From: a virus
Strand: one strand, 5' to 3'
DNA length: 64,000 nucleotides
IMG/VR virus record: IMGVR_UViG_3300025853_008930
Span: 16,706 to 80,705 of that record
Under the pieces are notes generated by a model. It was not told the origin of the DNA and made no database searches. It saw nothing but the letters and a program-made list of their open reading frames with translations. This document shows positions 15,467-25,151 of the stretch, piece after piece (positions within the stretch are counted from its first letter, which is position 1; each line of letters starts with the position of its first letter). A program made the translations under genes and the position numbers.

Positions 15467-18016
15467 TTAATCCTCTTTTGGAGGTAATTCAAGACTACTA
15501 TATTTATCTTCATAAATATTCCATAATCCTTTATCAGCATCAGTATCAGCAGGTTTTTGTTCATAGCCTGTCCATGCTAGCCACATTTTCTTTCCTTTAA
15601 CTTCAAGCATTCTAACATGAAGTTTAGTTTCAAACTTATTACCCTCTAAGAAATATTCGTGATAGCCTTCCTTTTGAACACCTAACTTAACATCACCACT
15701 ATCAATCAATTTACGCTTGGATATGTTCTTAGCAACAATAGCAGGGAACTTCCCTGCCTTGCCAAATAGTTCAAAGACATCATCTTGTGAATCTAATCTA
15801 ACCATCCAATTAATGCTTTCATCACCTAACTTCATTACTATGTTTAGGCTATCGTCGTCTCTAAGATATATTTTAAACTCGCCACTTCTGTATTTTTCAG
15901 GTGTCTCATATTCTTTCTTGATAGTGTCCATTAATATCTTATCATGCTCGGCAAACAACTTTTTTGTTTTAGCATCAAAGGATATTCCATCTCTATTTTC
16001 AAACCAATCCTTAACTCTACTTTCTTTGCTTTCTAATATATCTTGATATTCTTTTTTATTATTCTTTACCAAAAAGTTGTGAACTTCTTTAGGAGTCTTT
16101 GCTCCTTTCTCTTTCAAGTAATTAAATATAGCAACAGTAAGTTTAGATTGTTTCGTTTTCATTATCTCTTCTGCTTGTTCTTTCCACAAGTCTAAATCCA
16201 TTAAGGCATTTTTAGCCATTAGATTATCTTGCTCAAAGCCATAGATAGTAAAACCATCCATATCGCTCTTAATTATAATGCTAGCCTCACCGTGAATATG
16301 GTCAGTAATTACAATGCCTTTCTCTACTTCTTCTACATTATATTTGAGAGACTTGTCAGTATCATTGATTAGCATTTGTAATGTAACTAATTTATCCGGT
16401 GTTTTACTTTCTGCAATCTCAGTTATCTTTGCGGAATAAACTACAGGCTTACCCTTGACTTCTTTTACCTTATCAATAGAGACTCTAACTACTTCTCCAA
16501 CATCTGCTGAAACTTTAGTGTTAGTAGCACTACCAACTTCAAGATAGTTTACTCCTTCTATCTTTTCATCTCCTTCTTCAACCGGCCCTGCCCCTAATTT
16601 GTAAGAAAAGTTAGAACCGTTTTTCTTTTTATCAAGAACAATTAAATCTAGTTCTACAAATGGTTTCCAACGAATCCACTTAGGATTCTTTTTCGTTCCC
16701 AAGAAATATGTAGATGTAGAATCTTTAATCATAGCCCCTTCTGCTGTTGGTATTTCCATAATTTTCTTAGCATATTCTTCAACATCTTTTAGGCTGTCTG
16801 CAACCCTAGTATCTTTTTTAGATGGGAATGTTAAGTCCTCACTAGAATGTATAGAATAGTTGTTAAACATTATTTGCATTCTATTTTGTAGCGTATCTTC
16901 CATGAGGTTTTCTTCATTGTGTCTCATAATGTCAAACACATGAATTCTAACCTTGCCTTCTCTTTTTCCCTCTAAGTATTCTGCGGCTTCTTTTCTTTTA
17001 AGAGAATCTTCTCCGTCAAATAAAACTAAAGAAGCATCTAAGATACAATCACCAAAATGTTTTTTCTTTAGTTCCTCAACTGCTTCTTTACACTTTGATG
17101 TAATGTCTTTTCCTGTATAATCATAGACTTTTATATTCTTATCTATTTTATGTAATTGAATTCTAAAACCATCGTATTTTTCTTGAACATAAAACTCACC
17201 ACTAAATCCCTTTAGTTCGTTCATATCTTCTATTGTAAATATTCTATACATTGGTTTGTTAGGGATTATGAAATCACTTTGGGCTTTTTCTTCATCGGAC
17301 TTCTTTTCTTTTAGAATAACTTTATCGTCTTGTTCCTTATCTTTAGTGGCTTTTTCTTCATCCATATCTGTATCTATGTCTTCTAATTCAGCCCACTCTT
17401 CTTTAGTGTTTTTAGATAAGAATATTAATTCTAACATATTCATAGCGGCTTTTACTTTAGCCTCTACTTTTTTAGAGTCTTTACCATCACCATAATGTTC
17501 TATAATGTAAAGTGCAACATCATCTACTTCTAGGTCTAATCCCATAAGTCCTTCTGTGATGTCATCCGGTTTCATATCTTTAATTGAATATGCTTCTTTT
17601 GGTAGTGCTTTATCATCTTCTCTAATAGCATAATGAACAAACTTAATCATAAGTTCGGGTGATTCTAATAATGCTTCTAATACATTGCCTTTGAATTTTT
17701 TAGCGAAGGGGTCACTAACTTCTTCCGAAGAATACCTAAGTGCCTTTATTGCTTCATACAATTTTTCAGCATTATTTGTGCTAACATCGGAGACATCATC
17801 CGCCTCTAATAAGTCATCATCAATATAATCCTTGAGTTCATTTGAAAGAGCATCCGTCATTTCATATGCGTCTTTAATTCTATTTACTGCGTTTCTCCAT
17901 TTAGAACCGTATTCCTTTGGGTCGGTTCTTGCTGAAAGATAAGCGACTCTCGTTCTTTCAAAGAGTCTTAGAATATCTGTGGATATTGACTTATCCTTCT
18001 CAATAAGGAGAGGCAT
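15467..18016 (-). CDS. Large head-region protein with ATP-dependent DNA ligase-like domain
   Basis: 849 residues. The N-terminal 240 are helical and acidic. Residues 255-460 match the nucleotidyltransferase domain of ATP-dependent DNA ligases: motif I E-K-Y-D-G-F-R (Lys280), motif IIIa V-F-D-I-M, motif IV E-G-A-M-I-K (about 426) and motif V W-I-R-W-K (about 447). Motif III reads L-D-A-S-L where ligases have D-G-E, so a key Glu is missing. An OB-like region follows (about 470-560), then a 270-residue unknown domain. It sits between protease and portal-side genes, not with replication genes. It may be a catalytically altered, packaged or DNA-binding ligase relative. Confidence 0.7.
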   Translation of the reverse strand: MPLLIEKDKSISTDILRLFERTRVAYLSARTDPKEYGSKWRNAVNRIKDAYEMTDALSNELKDYIDDDLLEADDVSDVSTNNAEKLYEAIKALRYSSEEVSDPFAKKFKGNVLEALLESPELMIKFVHYAIREDDKALPKEAYSIKDMKPDDITEGLMGLDLEVDDVALYIIEHYGDGKDSKKVEAKVKAAMNMLELIFLSKNTKEEWAELEDIDTDMDEEKATKDKEQDDKVILKEKKSDEEKAQSDFIIPNKPMYRIFTIEDMNELKGFSGEFYVQEKYDGFRIQLHKIDKNIKVYDYTGKDITSKCKEAVEELKKKHFGDCILDASLVLFDGEDSLKRKEAAEYLEGKREGKVRIHVFDIMRHNEENLMEDTLQNRMQIMFNNYSIHSSEDLTFPSKKDTRVADSLKDVEEYAKKIMEIPTAEGAMIKDSTSTYFLGTKKNPKWIRWKPFVELDLIVLDKKKNGSNFSYKLGAGPVEEGDEKIEGVNYLEVGSATNTKVSADVGEVVRVSIDKVKEVKGKPVVYSAKITEIAESKTPDKLVTLQMLINDTDKSLKYNVEEVEKGIVITDHIHGEASIIIKSDMDGFTIYGFEQDNLMAKNALMDLDLWKEQAEEIMKTKQSKLTVAIFNYLKEKGAKTPKEVHNFLVKNNKKEYQDILESKESRVKDWFENRDGISFDAKTKKLFAEHDKILMDTIKKEYETPEKYRSGEFKIYLRDDDSLNIVMKLGDESINWMVRLDSQDDVFELFGKAGKFPAIVAKNISKRKLIDSGDVKLGVQKEGYHEYFLEGNKFETKLHVRMLEVKGKKMWLAWTGYEQKPADTDADKGLWNIYEDKYSSLELPPKED

Positions 18017-18022
18017 GTGGCA

Positions 18023-18541
18023 TCACTTTGTTATTGGCCCAACTCTATCTTTTTTGAGTCTTGGACTTGTTGGAGGAATGACTTTTATTTTTTCAATAAT
18101 ATATCTTTCCGAACTACCATCTGCTGACTTGGCTATAATCTGTAATTTTGCATCAGCAATAAAACTAGGATTAGATGAGGAAGAAGATTCTTGTTTTACA
18201 TCACCAAATCGGTTAGCAAGGGTTTCCGTAAGTTTATCCATAGAAAATGTTTTACCAATCAAGGATTTTCCAACTAATTGTAAACCCCCCTCATCTTGTT
18301 TCTTCAAACTCTCACCTGCTAAACCATAGCCTTCTTTCTTTTGAGTTTGATTAGTAATCTTAGAAGCGTCTTGCACCTTTGGCCTCTTAATCTTCTCAAC
18401 TTCGGGGTCTGTATCTATTTCCAATACTTGAGTTGGCTCAATGTTCTTTCTTTGTTTTGCGCTTAATTCTTCCTTAGCCTTTCTTGCTTTTTCGATAGCA
18501 AGACTAATTATTCTTTCTTCTTTTGTTACTCTTTCCGGCAC
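18023..18541 (-). CDS. Charged protein, unknown
   Basis: 172 residues, basic N-terminal half with coiled-coil-like helix, Ser-rich linker around 120 and a small beta-like C-terminus (L-Q-I-I-A-K-S-A-D-G-S). Its stop is 6 bases from the ligase-like gene and its start abuts the next upstream gene. No family was recognised. Confidence 0.55.
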   Translation of the reverse strand: MPERVTKEERIISLAIEKARKAKEELSAKQRKNIEPTQVLEIDTDPEVEKIKRPKVQDASKITNQTQKKEGYGLAGESLKKQDEGGLQLVGKSLIGKTFSMDKLTETLANRFGDVKQESSSSSNPSFIADAKLQIIAKSADGSSERYIIEKIKVIPPTSPRLKKDRVGPITK

Positions 18542-18789
18542 TACTGACCACCTACATTTTCTACCATCTTATGAATGTCTTTCCATTCCATGTTTCCTAC
18601 ATCCTTTAATGGAGAACCACCAATGGTTCCGTTATTCATCTTAGGAGTCGGACTATCAACAACAACAAAGCCGGACTTCATTAGTAAGTTATCGTCATTG
18701 TAAACTGCTTTCTCTAAACTTTCTATCTTAGCACTAAGGGCTTTAATAATCTCAAGTAGTTCTTGATTAATTGTATTTTCTTCACTCAT
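18541..18789 (-). CDS. Small coiled-coil protein with C-terminal W-x-D-I motif
   Basis: 82 residues from ATG 18789. A short coiled coil (about 8-32) is followed by a flexible linker and then M-E-W-K-D-I-H-K-M-V near the C-terminus. This is almost the same peptide as the C-terminus of the protease-scaffold (M-D-W-S-D-I-H-K-M-V). It could be a mini-scaffold or capsid-docking adapter. Confidence 0.6.
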   Translation of the reverse strand: MSEENTINQELLEIIKALSAKIESLEKAVYNDDNLLMKSGFVVVDSPTPKMNNGTIGGSPLKDVGNMEWKDIHKMVENVGGQ

Positions 18790-18794
18790 ATTTA

Positions 18795-18983
18795 TCACTT
18801 CATTTTATCCGCTAGGACAAACGGTGGACTCCCGTTATACACAAGAACCTTCTCACGGTTCTTATTAAAAATATATCCTATTGCGTATATTGCCTTTCCA
18901 GTATCCAAGTCTTTTCTTTCTCTCACAACTATTCTCTTAGTGTATAGAGGCAAGTCTTCTTTAATTATATTTTTCCAACTCAT
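18795..18983 (-). CDS. Small tagged protein (M-S-W-K-N-I-I-K)
   Basis: 62 residues. After the tag M-S-W-K-N-I-I-K-E-D the chain is basic and beta-like (R-I-V-V-R-E-R-K). Stop and start overlap with both neighbours (4 bases). Unknown function. Confidence 0.6.
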   Translation of the reverse strand: MSWKNIIKEDLPLYTKRIVVRERKDLDTGKAIYAIGYIFNKNREKVLVYNGSPPFVLADKMK

Positions 18984-19339
18984 CTCTTTTCCTCCTTTGG
19001 TGGATATACTAAATCTCTTAGTTGTCTGTAAAGCAACTCATAGTCCTTACGGAGTTCGGTAGCCGAAGCGACTATATCTACATTCCGTTCATCCATAGAC
19101 TTCATTTTCTTTGTAAGTTTTTTATCGGACTTAACTAACTCTACATCTTTTAATGCTCTAATTAACTCACCTAACTTAGTAAAATCTTGACCAAAAAATT
19201 CTGTTGGTTGTGCGGCTTGTAGTGTTTTCTTTAGACGCTTAGTTTGTTTCTTATCTAATGTGTCTAATATATTCTTCTTTATTTTTTCTTCTTTCTTTAT
19301 GGTAAATTCTTTACCTTCTTCATAATAATCCCATGTCAT
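18980..19339 (-). CDS. Helical basic protein, unknown
   Basis: 119 residues from ATG 19339 (GTG 19342 possible). The N-terminus M-T-W-D-Y-Y-E-E is only loosely like the tag. The rest is Lys/Glu/Leu-rich helix. It overlaps the stop of the giant protein gene. Unknown function. Confidence 0.5.
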   Translation of the reverse strand: MTWDYYEEGKEFTIKKEEKIKKNILDTLDKKQTKRLKKTLQAAQPTEFFGQDFTKLGELIRALKDVELVKSDKKLTKKMKSMDERNVDIVASATELRKDYELLYRQLRDLVYPPKEEKR

Positions 19340-22300
19340 CACTTATCACCTTTTTTTCCAATACCCATAGCCTGACTATAAAGAGACAGTATTCTTTCTA
19401 AATATCCTAGTGGTTCTGTTTTGTCATCTAATTGTCCTTTCTCATCTATTCTATTCAAATTAGTTTCTAGGGTTTTAAGTTGTTCTATTTTAAAATCCAC
19501 TACATCTATAAATTGAACTTCTAATCTATTTGCGGCCTTAACTGATTCTTCGTGTTCTTTTTCTAATCTTCTTAACTCTCTTAGATAGTCTCTAAACTCA
19601 TCAACTGCAAAAGCCGCTAATGTCATTCGACTGAAGCCTTCCTTTTCGGGGTCTAATACTTCTGCTGTCTTTTCTTCTTTTATTTGCCTTCCAATATCAA
19701 AAGCATCATATAACGAAACTAGTTCCTTTTCTCCCTGCCTTCCATCAATCATGGGTATGTATTCAAATCTTAATTGAGACAAGTCCATAAAGGTTTTATT
19801 TTTACTAAATGCTTCTATTAAATTCTCAATTCCTTTGTTTACTTCTTTGATATTCTCGTTATATCTATCAATGATTCCCTTAGACCTATCTCTAACTTTA
19901 TTGGTTAAAAGGTATTTTTCTATTGCTTTTTGTATATTTTTTAATGCATCTTTTTTAATTTTAGGAACCCTTAGAAGTCTTTTATCCTCAACCACTATTA
20001 GTATATCACTAAGTTTTGGATATAACTTATCTATGATAGTGAATACCTCTTTGCCCGTCAATGGAACGATGTCTTTTGTTAAGGAAACAGGTAAATCTAA
20101 ATACATTTTTAATGCTCTTTCTGTTATTGTTTCTTCCAGTTCTCCTGTGGGTATTTCTTTAAGAGCATTAGTAACAATGACTTCTTTAGGCTTTCTTGCA
20201 TAAGCCCCACCCTTAAAATCTCTAACATCTTTTTGAGTCATAAATTTAAATTCTTCTTTTACAGTCGTTAGTTTTCTTACAGTATTAGCATCAATAAGTT
20301 CTCGTTCAATCTTTTTAGTATAGGCTTGTGCTATTTTTGCTATTCTTTTCTTGTCTTTTCCTGCGTAAATAGAATCTCTTTCTCCTTCTAATTGCCCTAT
20401 TATATTTTGAAAACTCGCAAGCATTTCAGTAAAATCATCTAGTGCATCAAAAAGATTTTCTCCGGTTTCAGCATCTTTGATATTTTTCTTCAAAAATTCA
20501 GAAATAGCCTTGTAGTTTTTTTCTGCCCTAGACTTATTTTGTTCGGCAAATTCTTTTTTCATCAATTGATTAGATTTCATTAATATCCGTAGTTCTTGAC
20601 GAACCTTATCTAGTAATTTTTGTCCTTCTTTGCTTAGAGTTTTCTCCTTTATTTTTCCCTCTTTAGGGTCAAAATCTTGAAGACCGGCTATTGCTTTTAT
20701 CTTCTTTTTGATTTGTTCTTCAGTATAATTCAAAATTTGTATTTGTTTAGAAGGTTTACCGGCTTTCAACTCTTTTTCTAGTCTTTCTGCCCTTTCTATG
20801 TATCTATCCCAAACCTGTTCTAATACTTCGGGAGTTGTTAGTTTTTCATTATCTTTTGATTCTATTGAAGGAAAGTAAGAAACATATTTTGGTTTTTCTA
20901 TTTCTTTGTTATACCTCAAACCTTTTTCATCTAAGGTTATTTTCTTTACCATCGGTGTAACAGTTTTTGCCCGAACCTTCAAGTCTCCTTCTGTGTCTTT
21001 TTCATCATTCACAACTATGCTATCATCTACCGTTAATACTCCACTAATTATTCGCATTTTAGCAAGTCTCTCTAATACCTTGAAAAGACCTGTAGATGCT
21101 TCTTCTTCTGCTTTTATGTATTTATTTACAACAGTCTTTGGTATTCCTATACCTGCAATCATCATTTTTCTGCGTCTATCTGTTATCTTTTTGAATCTCT
21201 TTTCTTTGATACTTCTCAACTTCTTTCTTTTCTTTTTAGTTTCAGTATCTATACCTTGAACAGTTCTTCCTGTAAGTTCTTCAAATGTATCTGCAACGAC
21301 ATCCATTACTTTACTATCTTTCAAAATACTACTAAGACCATCTATTACTGCTTTCAGTGTATTAACTCCTTTTTCTCCGTCAGCAAGTGGAGAGTCCCTA
21401 GCATCCCACATCCACTTTCCTTTTACTTTCTTAGCATCAAAATACCTAAACATTTCACCAGTATCTTGTTTCTTGAATTGTAATTTTTTTCTTTCTGCTT
21501 CTCTTTGTCTTCTTGAAGCATCCGATAACACCCCCGAACCTGCTCTTTTTCCTCTTATTCTTTCTTTATCAAAGACTTTTCTTCCAAACAACTCTCTTTT
21601 AGGGTATTTATCTTCCGAAAGACTAGATTCTTCCGGTTTTGTTTTTGGAGATTCTTCTTTTGGCTTCATCCTGTTTAAAACAATATTTATTCCATCCATA
21701 ATAAATTGAGGATTATCATAATTAGTATTTTTAAACATAGTTCTTAACTTATTAGAAGCACCAGTTTTACCGCCTTTCTCTAAGTTTTCTTTTACTTCTT
21801 CAAGATTTTTCAACAAGAAATCAAAAAATTTAGGAGTGCTTTCACTAACTTCTTGTTCTTTTCTTTTGTCAGCAAACAATTTGTTATCTACTACTTCTTT
21901 TCTGTTTGCTAGCATATCTATGAAGTCTTGAATTTTCTTTCCTTTTTCGGGATTTTCTTTCTTTGTTTTGTTAAGAGCAGTAACTAGTTGATTGTATATT
22001 TTGATATAAGTGTTTTTTATTTTTCCATATCCAGTGGTATCTTTCATTCCCTTCGGGCTTTCTTTACCCGACGCTAATCTATCTAGTTGGGTTTTTATCT
22101 GCTTATCGCTTAATCTCTTTCCTTTGCGCTGTAGCCTAATTGTTTTCTTAGACATTGTATCTAATACCCTTTTAACTTCGGGATTATCTTTGAGTGTTTC
22201 TAATTCTGCTACAGTGTCTTTACCGCTATAAATTCCCAACAATCTTTTTGGGCTTATTGCTTCAAAATCGCTTTCTTCCGGTGAAGTCGGCTGAAAAAAA

Positions 22301-22716
22301 GGTTTACCCTTTCTTGCTTTACGCCTTATTACTTCTAGTCTTCTTTCCTCAAACTCATCAATATTTTTTTTCTTTTTTGCATCGAATTTGGCTTTTTCTT
22401 TACTCCATAGTTTTAGGGCTTCGTTTTGTCTCTTTTGTCGTGCCTTTCTCTCTCTTTCCAATACTTTGAGTCTAACAGGGTCTAAATAAGGACTTTGTTT
22501 AAACTCTTTTTCTTTTCTTTTTTGTTCTTCATGCAATCTAACAGACTCAAAATATGCTTCTGCTTTTTTTCGTTGTTCGGGAGTTAGATTGTTCATAACA
22601 ATCATTTGAACCGGATTATATTTAAGAATAGCCTTATCCTGTAACTCTTCTATCAAACACTTCAAAAGAAAATGAAGGTCATCTTCTCTATTGTGTAAGA
22701 TAGCCTTCATAAACAT
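19339..22716 (-). CDS. Giant charged protein (1125 aa), unknown, adjacent to portal
   Basis: 1125 residues, extremely Lys/Glu/Arg-rich and almost wholly helical. It begins in the ATG after GAGGCGATAAT. No membrane segment, Walker motif or metal-binding cluster was seen. The N-terminal 160 residues are a very basic helix region. It is coupled to the portal side by the 75-aa gene upstream. It could be an internal virion protein ejected with DNA, a large scaffold or a DNA-condensing factor. No family was recognised. Confidence 0.65.
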   Translation of the reverse strand: MFMKAILHNREDDLHFLLKCLIEELQDKAILKYNPVQMIVMNNLTPEQRKKAEAYFESVRLHEEQKRKEKEFKQSPYLDPVRLKVLERERKARQKRQNEALKLWSKEKAKFDAKKKKNIDEFEERRLEVIRRKARKGKPFFQPTSPEESDFEAISPKRLLGIYSGKDTVAELETLKDNPEVKRVLDTMSKKTIRLQRKGKRLSDKQIKTQLDRLASGKESPKGMKDTTGYGKIKNTYIKIYNQLVTALNKTKKENPEKGKKIQDFIDMLANRKEVVDNKLFADKRKEQEVSESTPKFFDFLLKNLEEVKENLEKGGKTGASNKLRTMFKNTNYDNPQFIMDGINIVLNRMKPKEESPKTKPEESSLSEDKYPKRELFGRKVFDKERIRGKRAGSGVLSDASRRQREAERKKLQFKKQDTGEMFRYFDAKKVKGKWMWDARDSPLADGEKGVNTLKAVIDGLSSILKDSKVMDVVADTFEELTGRTVQGIDTETKKKRKKLRSIKEKRFKKITDRRRKMMIAGIGIPKTVVNKYIKAEEEASTGLFKVLERLAKMRIISGVLTVDDSIVVNDEKDTEGDLKVRAKTVTPMVKKITLDEKGLRYNKEIEKPKYVSYFPSIESKDNEKLTTPEVLEQVWDRYIERAERLEKELKAGKPSKQIQILNYTEEQIKKKIKAIAGLQDFDPKEGKIKEKTLSKEGQKLLDKVRQELRILMKSNQLMKKEFAEQNKSRAEKNYKAISEFLKKNIKDAETGENLFDALDDFTEMLASFQNIIGQLEGERDSIYAGKDKKRIAKIAQAYTKKIERELIDANTVRKLTTVKEEFKFMTQKDVRDFKGGAYARKPKEVIVTNALKEIPTGELEETITERALKMYLDLPVSLTKDIVPLTGKEVFTIIDKLYPKLSDILIVVEDKRLLRVPKIKKDALKNIQKAIEKYLLTNKVRDRSKGIIDRYNENIKEVNKGIENLIEAFSKNKTFMDLSQLRFEYIPMIDGRQGEKELVSLYDAFDIGRQIKEEKTAEVLDPEKEGFSRMTLAAFAVDEFRDYLRELRRLEKEHEESVKAANRLEVQFIDVVDFKIEQLKTLETNLNRIDEKGQLDDKTEPLGYLERILSLYSQAMGIGKKGDK

Positions 22717-22725
22717 ATTATCGCC

Positions 22726-22953
22726 TCAAAATGGAATATTCTCTTTCTTACCTCTCCTCTTTTGTGGGGGTAAGATAACATCGGGAACATCATTAGATGC
22801 TCTTATTGCTTTATGAGTTGTATCCGGTGGTAGTCCACCAACAGAAAAATCACGATTCTTCGTGGTCTTTCTAGTATCATTTGCATTCTGTGTTCTAACT
22901 TTCGCTAATTCTTTCTTTAGTCTAATCTCTTTCTGTCTATTATCTTCTGTCAT
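22726..22953 (-). CDS. Small basic protein between portal and giant protein
   Basis: 75 residues, basic N-terminal helix and a Pro/Arg/Lys-rich C-terminus. Its start overlaps the portal stop by one base (22953). No function recognised. Confidence 0.55.
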   Translation of the reverse strand: MTEDNRQKEIRLKKELAKVRTQNANDTRKTTKNRDFSVGGLPPDTTHKAIRASNDVPDVILPPQKRRGKKENIPF

Positions 22954-24599
22954 TAACCTGTCCTCCTTTCACTCCTTCTATCTACATTTTGATTACCTGC
23001 GTCTTCCGGTAATCCGCTTAATCTTTTATCCGGCCCAACACTCATAGAAGGTTTATTTCTAGTAGCCGGTGGATTTTCTTGTGGCTTACTACCGCCACCT
23101 TCTGCAAACATTCTTGTTTGTTCATCTAAATCTCTTTGGTCTAAATTAGAACCTGCTAGTGGGTCTTTTTCTATGGGTCTTCCATCATCATCCATTTGTT
23201 GTTCATCTTCTTTTGGTTCGGGTTTCTTGTAAGTAAAGTTACCATCCTCATCCATATCAACTTCAAAGCCTAAGTTCTTTATTGATGCCGCAATATTGAC
23301 TTCAATCTCTTTCTTTCTTAGTCCTGCAATCTCATCTTCTTCTTCGCTAGGAGGCAACTTCAACTTCCAATCTGTAATGCCAAATTGCTTTACAAGATAA
23401 GGAAATACATATTCATTGTAAACATTCTGTGCCATTTGAACTGCTCTATTAGTTACAAGTATTTGCATACCTTCATTGTTTAAGCCGCCACTTGTAGTAT
23501 TATCAGCCATGAAGACTTTACTGACACCATAGAACGCTGATATTCTATCTCTCAAATCATCCTTAACAGAAATATAATCCATTTCTTTTAGGCTATCCAT
23601 GAACTTAATCCACTCAACAGCACCTTTACCGCCTTCTGCTTCTATACCCATAACAGGAATAAAGTGCGGGTCTGCCTCCATCTTTTCTTTTACTCCTCTC
23701 CAAAAGGCTCTCATTGAATCCATGTTTCTAGTTTGAACCGCTAACAAACCTCTTGGCATTCTGCTCTTAGTATAGGCTGAATTGACATAGTTCTCCATAG
23801 CAATTAAAGTCATGATATGATTGTAAAGTGTAATTACAGGGGAAAAACCGTAAAGTCTTGAAGGACTATACTTACTAAAATGTAATACTTCTCCTTCGAT
23901 GAAATACTGTTCATCACCTTTTGCTCGATTGACATAATGAATAGGCATAAGAGGAGAGCCACAAGTTTCACAACTATCGTGTGGTTCTGTTGAAATAATA
24001 TCTCTATGATGAACACAAGTAAATCCTTTGTTACCCTTTACGCCATCTTCATCGGCATAAATAAACATAGTAACAGGGTCGCCACGATACACTTCCTTAA
24101 CACGGTGCATTCTAATTTTACCATTACCATCCAAGAAATATTCTTTGACCATAACTATGTATGCGTCATCCATAATATTCAAATCGTCTTCCAATTCCTT
24201 CAACACATCAATAAATAATTGCTCGGATGAGTTTACATAACCCTCTAAGAACTTTTCAGCATATTCTAATTGCTTAACATCGGGTATTTTTAAATCAGTA
24301 GAGCCACATCTTGAACACTCTTGAACAGGTCTTGTGTGGGTTTTTCCGCAATTGTTACACTTTGCTTCAAATGCTTTTTCCCAAACATAGCCTCTTCTGT
24401 AGACTTCCTGCTTTAGTTGAGTTATACAAGTTCTAACAATTACTGATTGTTGAACCATAGAATAGATGATGGGGGCTGTCATCATGTAATTGTTCTGCCT
24501 TTCTTGAATACCCATGTTGTAGATATTCCTGTCAGCAGGTTTCGGAGTAGTGCGCCTGAAAAGATTAGTGAAAGAGAACCGCCTTCTTTTTTCTGCCAC
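22953..24599 (-). CDS. Portal protein with zinc-ribbon insertions
   Basis: 548 residues. The central part (about 225-350) contains L-Y-G-F-S-P-V-I-T-L-Y-N, N-Y-V-N-S-A-Y-T-K-S and V-F-M-A-D, a typical portal pattern, followed by an acidic Pro-rich C-terminus. Unusually, there are two zinc-ribbon-like inserts: C-N-N-C...C-S-R-C at about 81-98, and C-V-H-H...C-E-T-C around 195-215. The portal forms the dodecameric ring for DNA packaging and exit. Position between TerL and protease/capsid fits. Confidence 0.8.
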   Translation of the reverse strand: MAEKRRRFSFTNLFRRTTPKPADRNIYNMGIQERQNNYMMTAPIIYSMVQQSVIVRTCITQLKQEVYRRGYVWEKAFEAKCNNCGKTHTRPVQECSRCGSTDLKIPDVKQLEYAEKFLEGYVNSSEQLFIDVLKELEDDLNIMDDAYIVMVKEYFLDGNGKIRMHRVKEVYRGDPVTMFIYADEDGVKGNKGFTCVHHRDIISTEPHDSCETCGSPLMPIHYVNRAKGDEQYFIEGEVLHFSKYSPSRLYGFSPVITLYNHIMTLIAMENYVNSAYTKSRMPRGLLAVQTRNMDSMRAFWRGVKEKMEADPHFIPVMGIEAEGGKGAVEWIKFMDSLKEMDYISVKDDLRDRISAFYGVSKVFMADNTTSGGLNNEGMQILVTNRAVQMAQNVYNEYVFPYLVKQFGITDWKLKLPPSEEEDEIAGLRKKEIEVNIAASIKNLGFEVDMDEDGNFTYKKPEPKEDEQQMDDDGRPIEKDPLAGSNLDQRDLDEQTRMFAEGGGSKPQENPPATRNKPSMSVGPDKRLSGLPEDAGNQNVDRRSERRTG

Positions 24600-24636
24600 G
24601 ACAACAACCCCCGTTTACTTTGGACTATTCTATCTA

Positions 24637-24870
24637 TTATAGAATCTTCGCAAAGGCTTTCCTCAATACATTTCTCCAATTACCTTTTTTTCTACCATAA
24701 TTTTTTGTTTCGTATTGTTTAGGATTTTTATTTGCATAAAGAGCCGCCATGTATTTTTTTGCCCTAGATTTGGACAAAGGGGTTTTATTTTTGGCCTTAC
24801 CTGTATCGGTATTAATAACATAGTAGCCGTTTTTTCCGACTCTTAATTCATAAGGCAAGGCATTCACCAC
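24637..24870 (-). CDS. Small basic protein with C-terminal W-R-N-V-L-R-K
   Basis: 77 residues, Lys/Tyr/Asn-rich. The middle (G-Y-Y-V-I-N-T-D-T-G-K and S-R-A-K-K-Y-M-A-A-L-Y-A-N) resembles short proteins I recall from large marine viruses. The C-terminus N-W-R-N-V-L-R-K-A-F resembles the W-x-N-[IV]-L-K tag placed at the other end of the chain. Overlaps its upstream neighbour. Probably a packaged basic protein; inference. Confidence 0.55.
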   Translation of the reverse strand: MVNALPYELRVGKNGYYVINTDTGKAKNKTPLSKSRAKKYMAALYANKNPKQYETKNYGRKKGNWRNVLRKAFAKIL

Positions 24871-25151
24871 AACTTCTTACATGCTAGACATTTAGGTGTT
24901 GTGATTCTACCTTTGCATTGGTCACAATTATGTCTTGCTTTAAAATTAGCCCTACGCTTTTTGTTGGTATGAGTTCCACCGCCCCTATTCTTTCCTTTGC
25001 CTTTGTAATTGCCATATCCTTTAGCACCTGCATGAATCTTTTTTCCTTCATGAGTAAGCATCATAATTTTTTTACCTTCTCTATCGGAAGGATATACACG
25101 ACCTACTCGCATGTCTTTCTTATCTTTTTTACACACATCGAACCAAGTCAT
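24864..25151 (-). CDS. Small basic zinc-binding tagged protein
   Basis: 95 residues. It starts M-T-W-F-D-V-C-K-K-D, a variant tag. The body has H-A-G-A-K-G-Y-G-N-Y and K-K-R-R-A-N-F-K-A-R-H-N-C, then C-D-Q-C...C-L-A-C for zinc. This layout recalls a domain seen in giant and marine viruses (DUF5754-like, from memory). Very basic; a likely nucleic-acid binder. Operon-overlapped on both sides. Confidence 0.6.
   Translation of the reverse strand: MTWFDVCKKDKKDMRVGRVYPSDREGKKIMMLTHEGKKIHAGAKGYGNYKGKGKNRGGGTHTNKKRRANFKARHNCDQCKGRITTPKCLACKKLW

Noticed and set aside
20906-21259. Long plus-strand frames opposite the giant left-arm genes (several of 70-160 codons)
   Set aside because: They are Ser/Phe/Leu-rich antisense shadows of Lys/Glu-rich genes, lack ribosome sites and follow the codon bias of the opposite strand.
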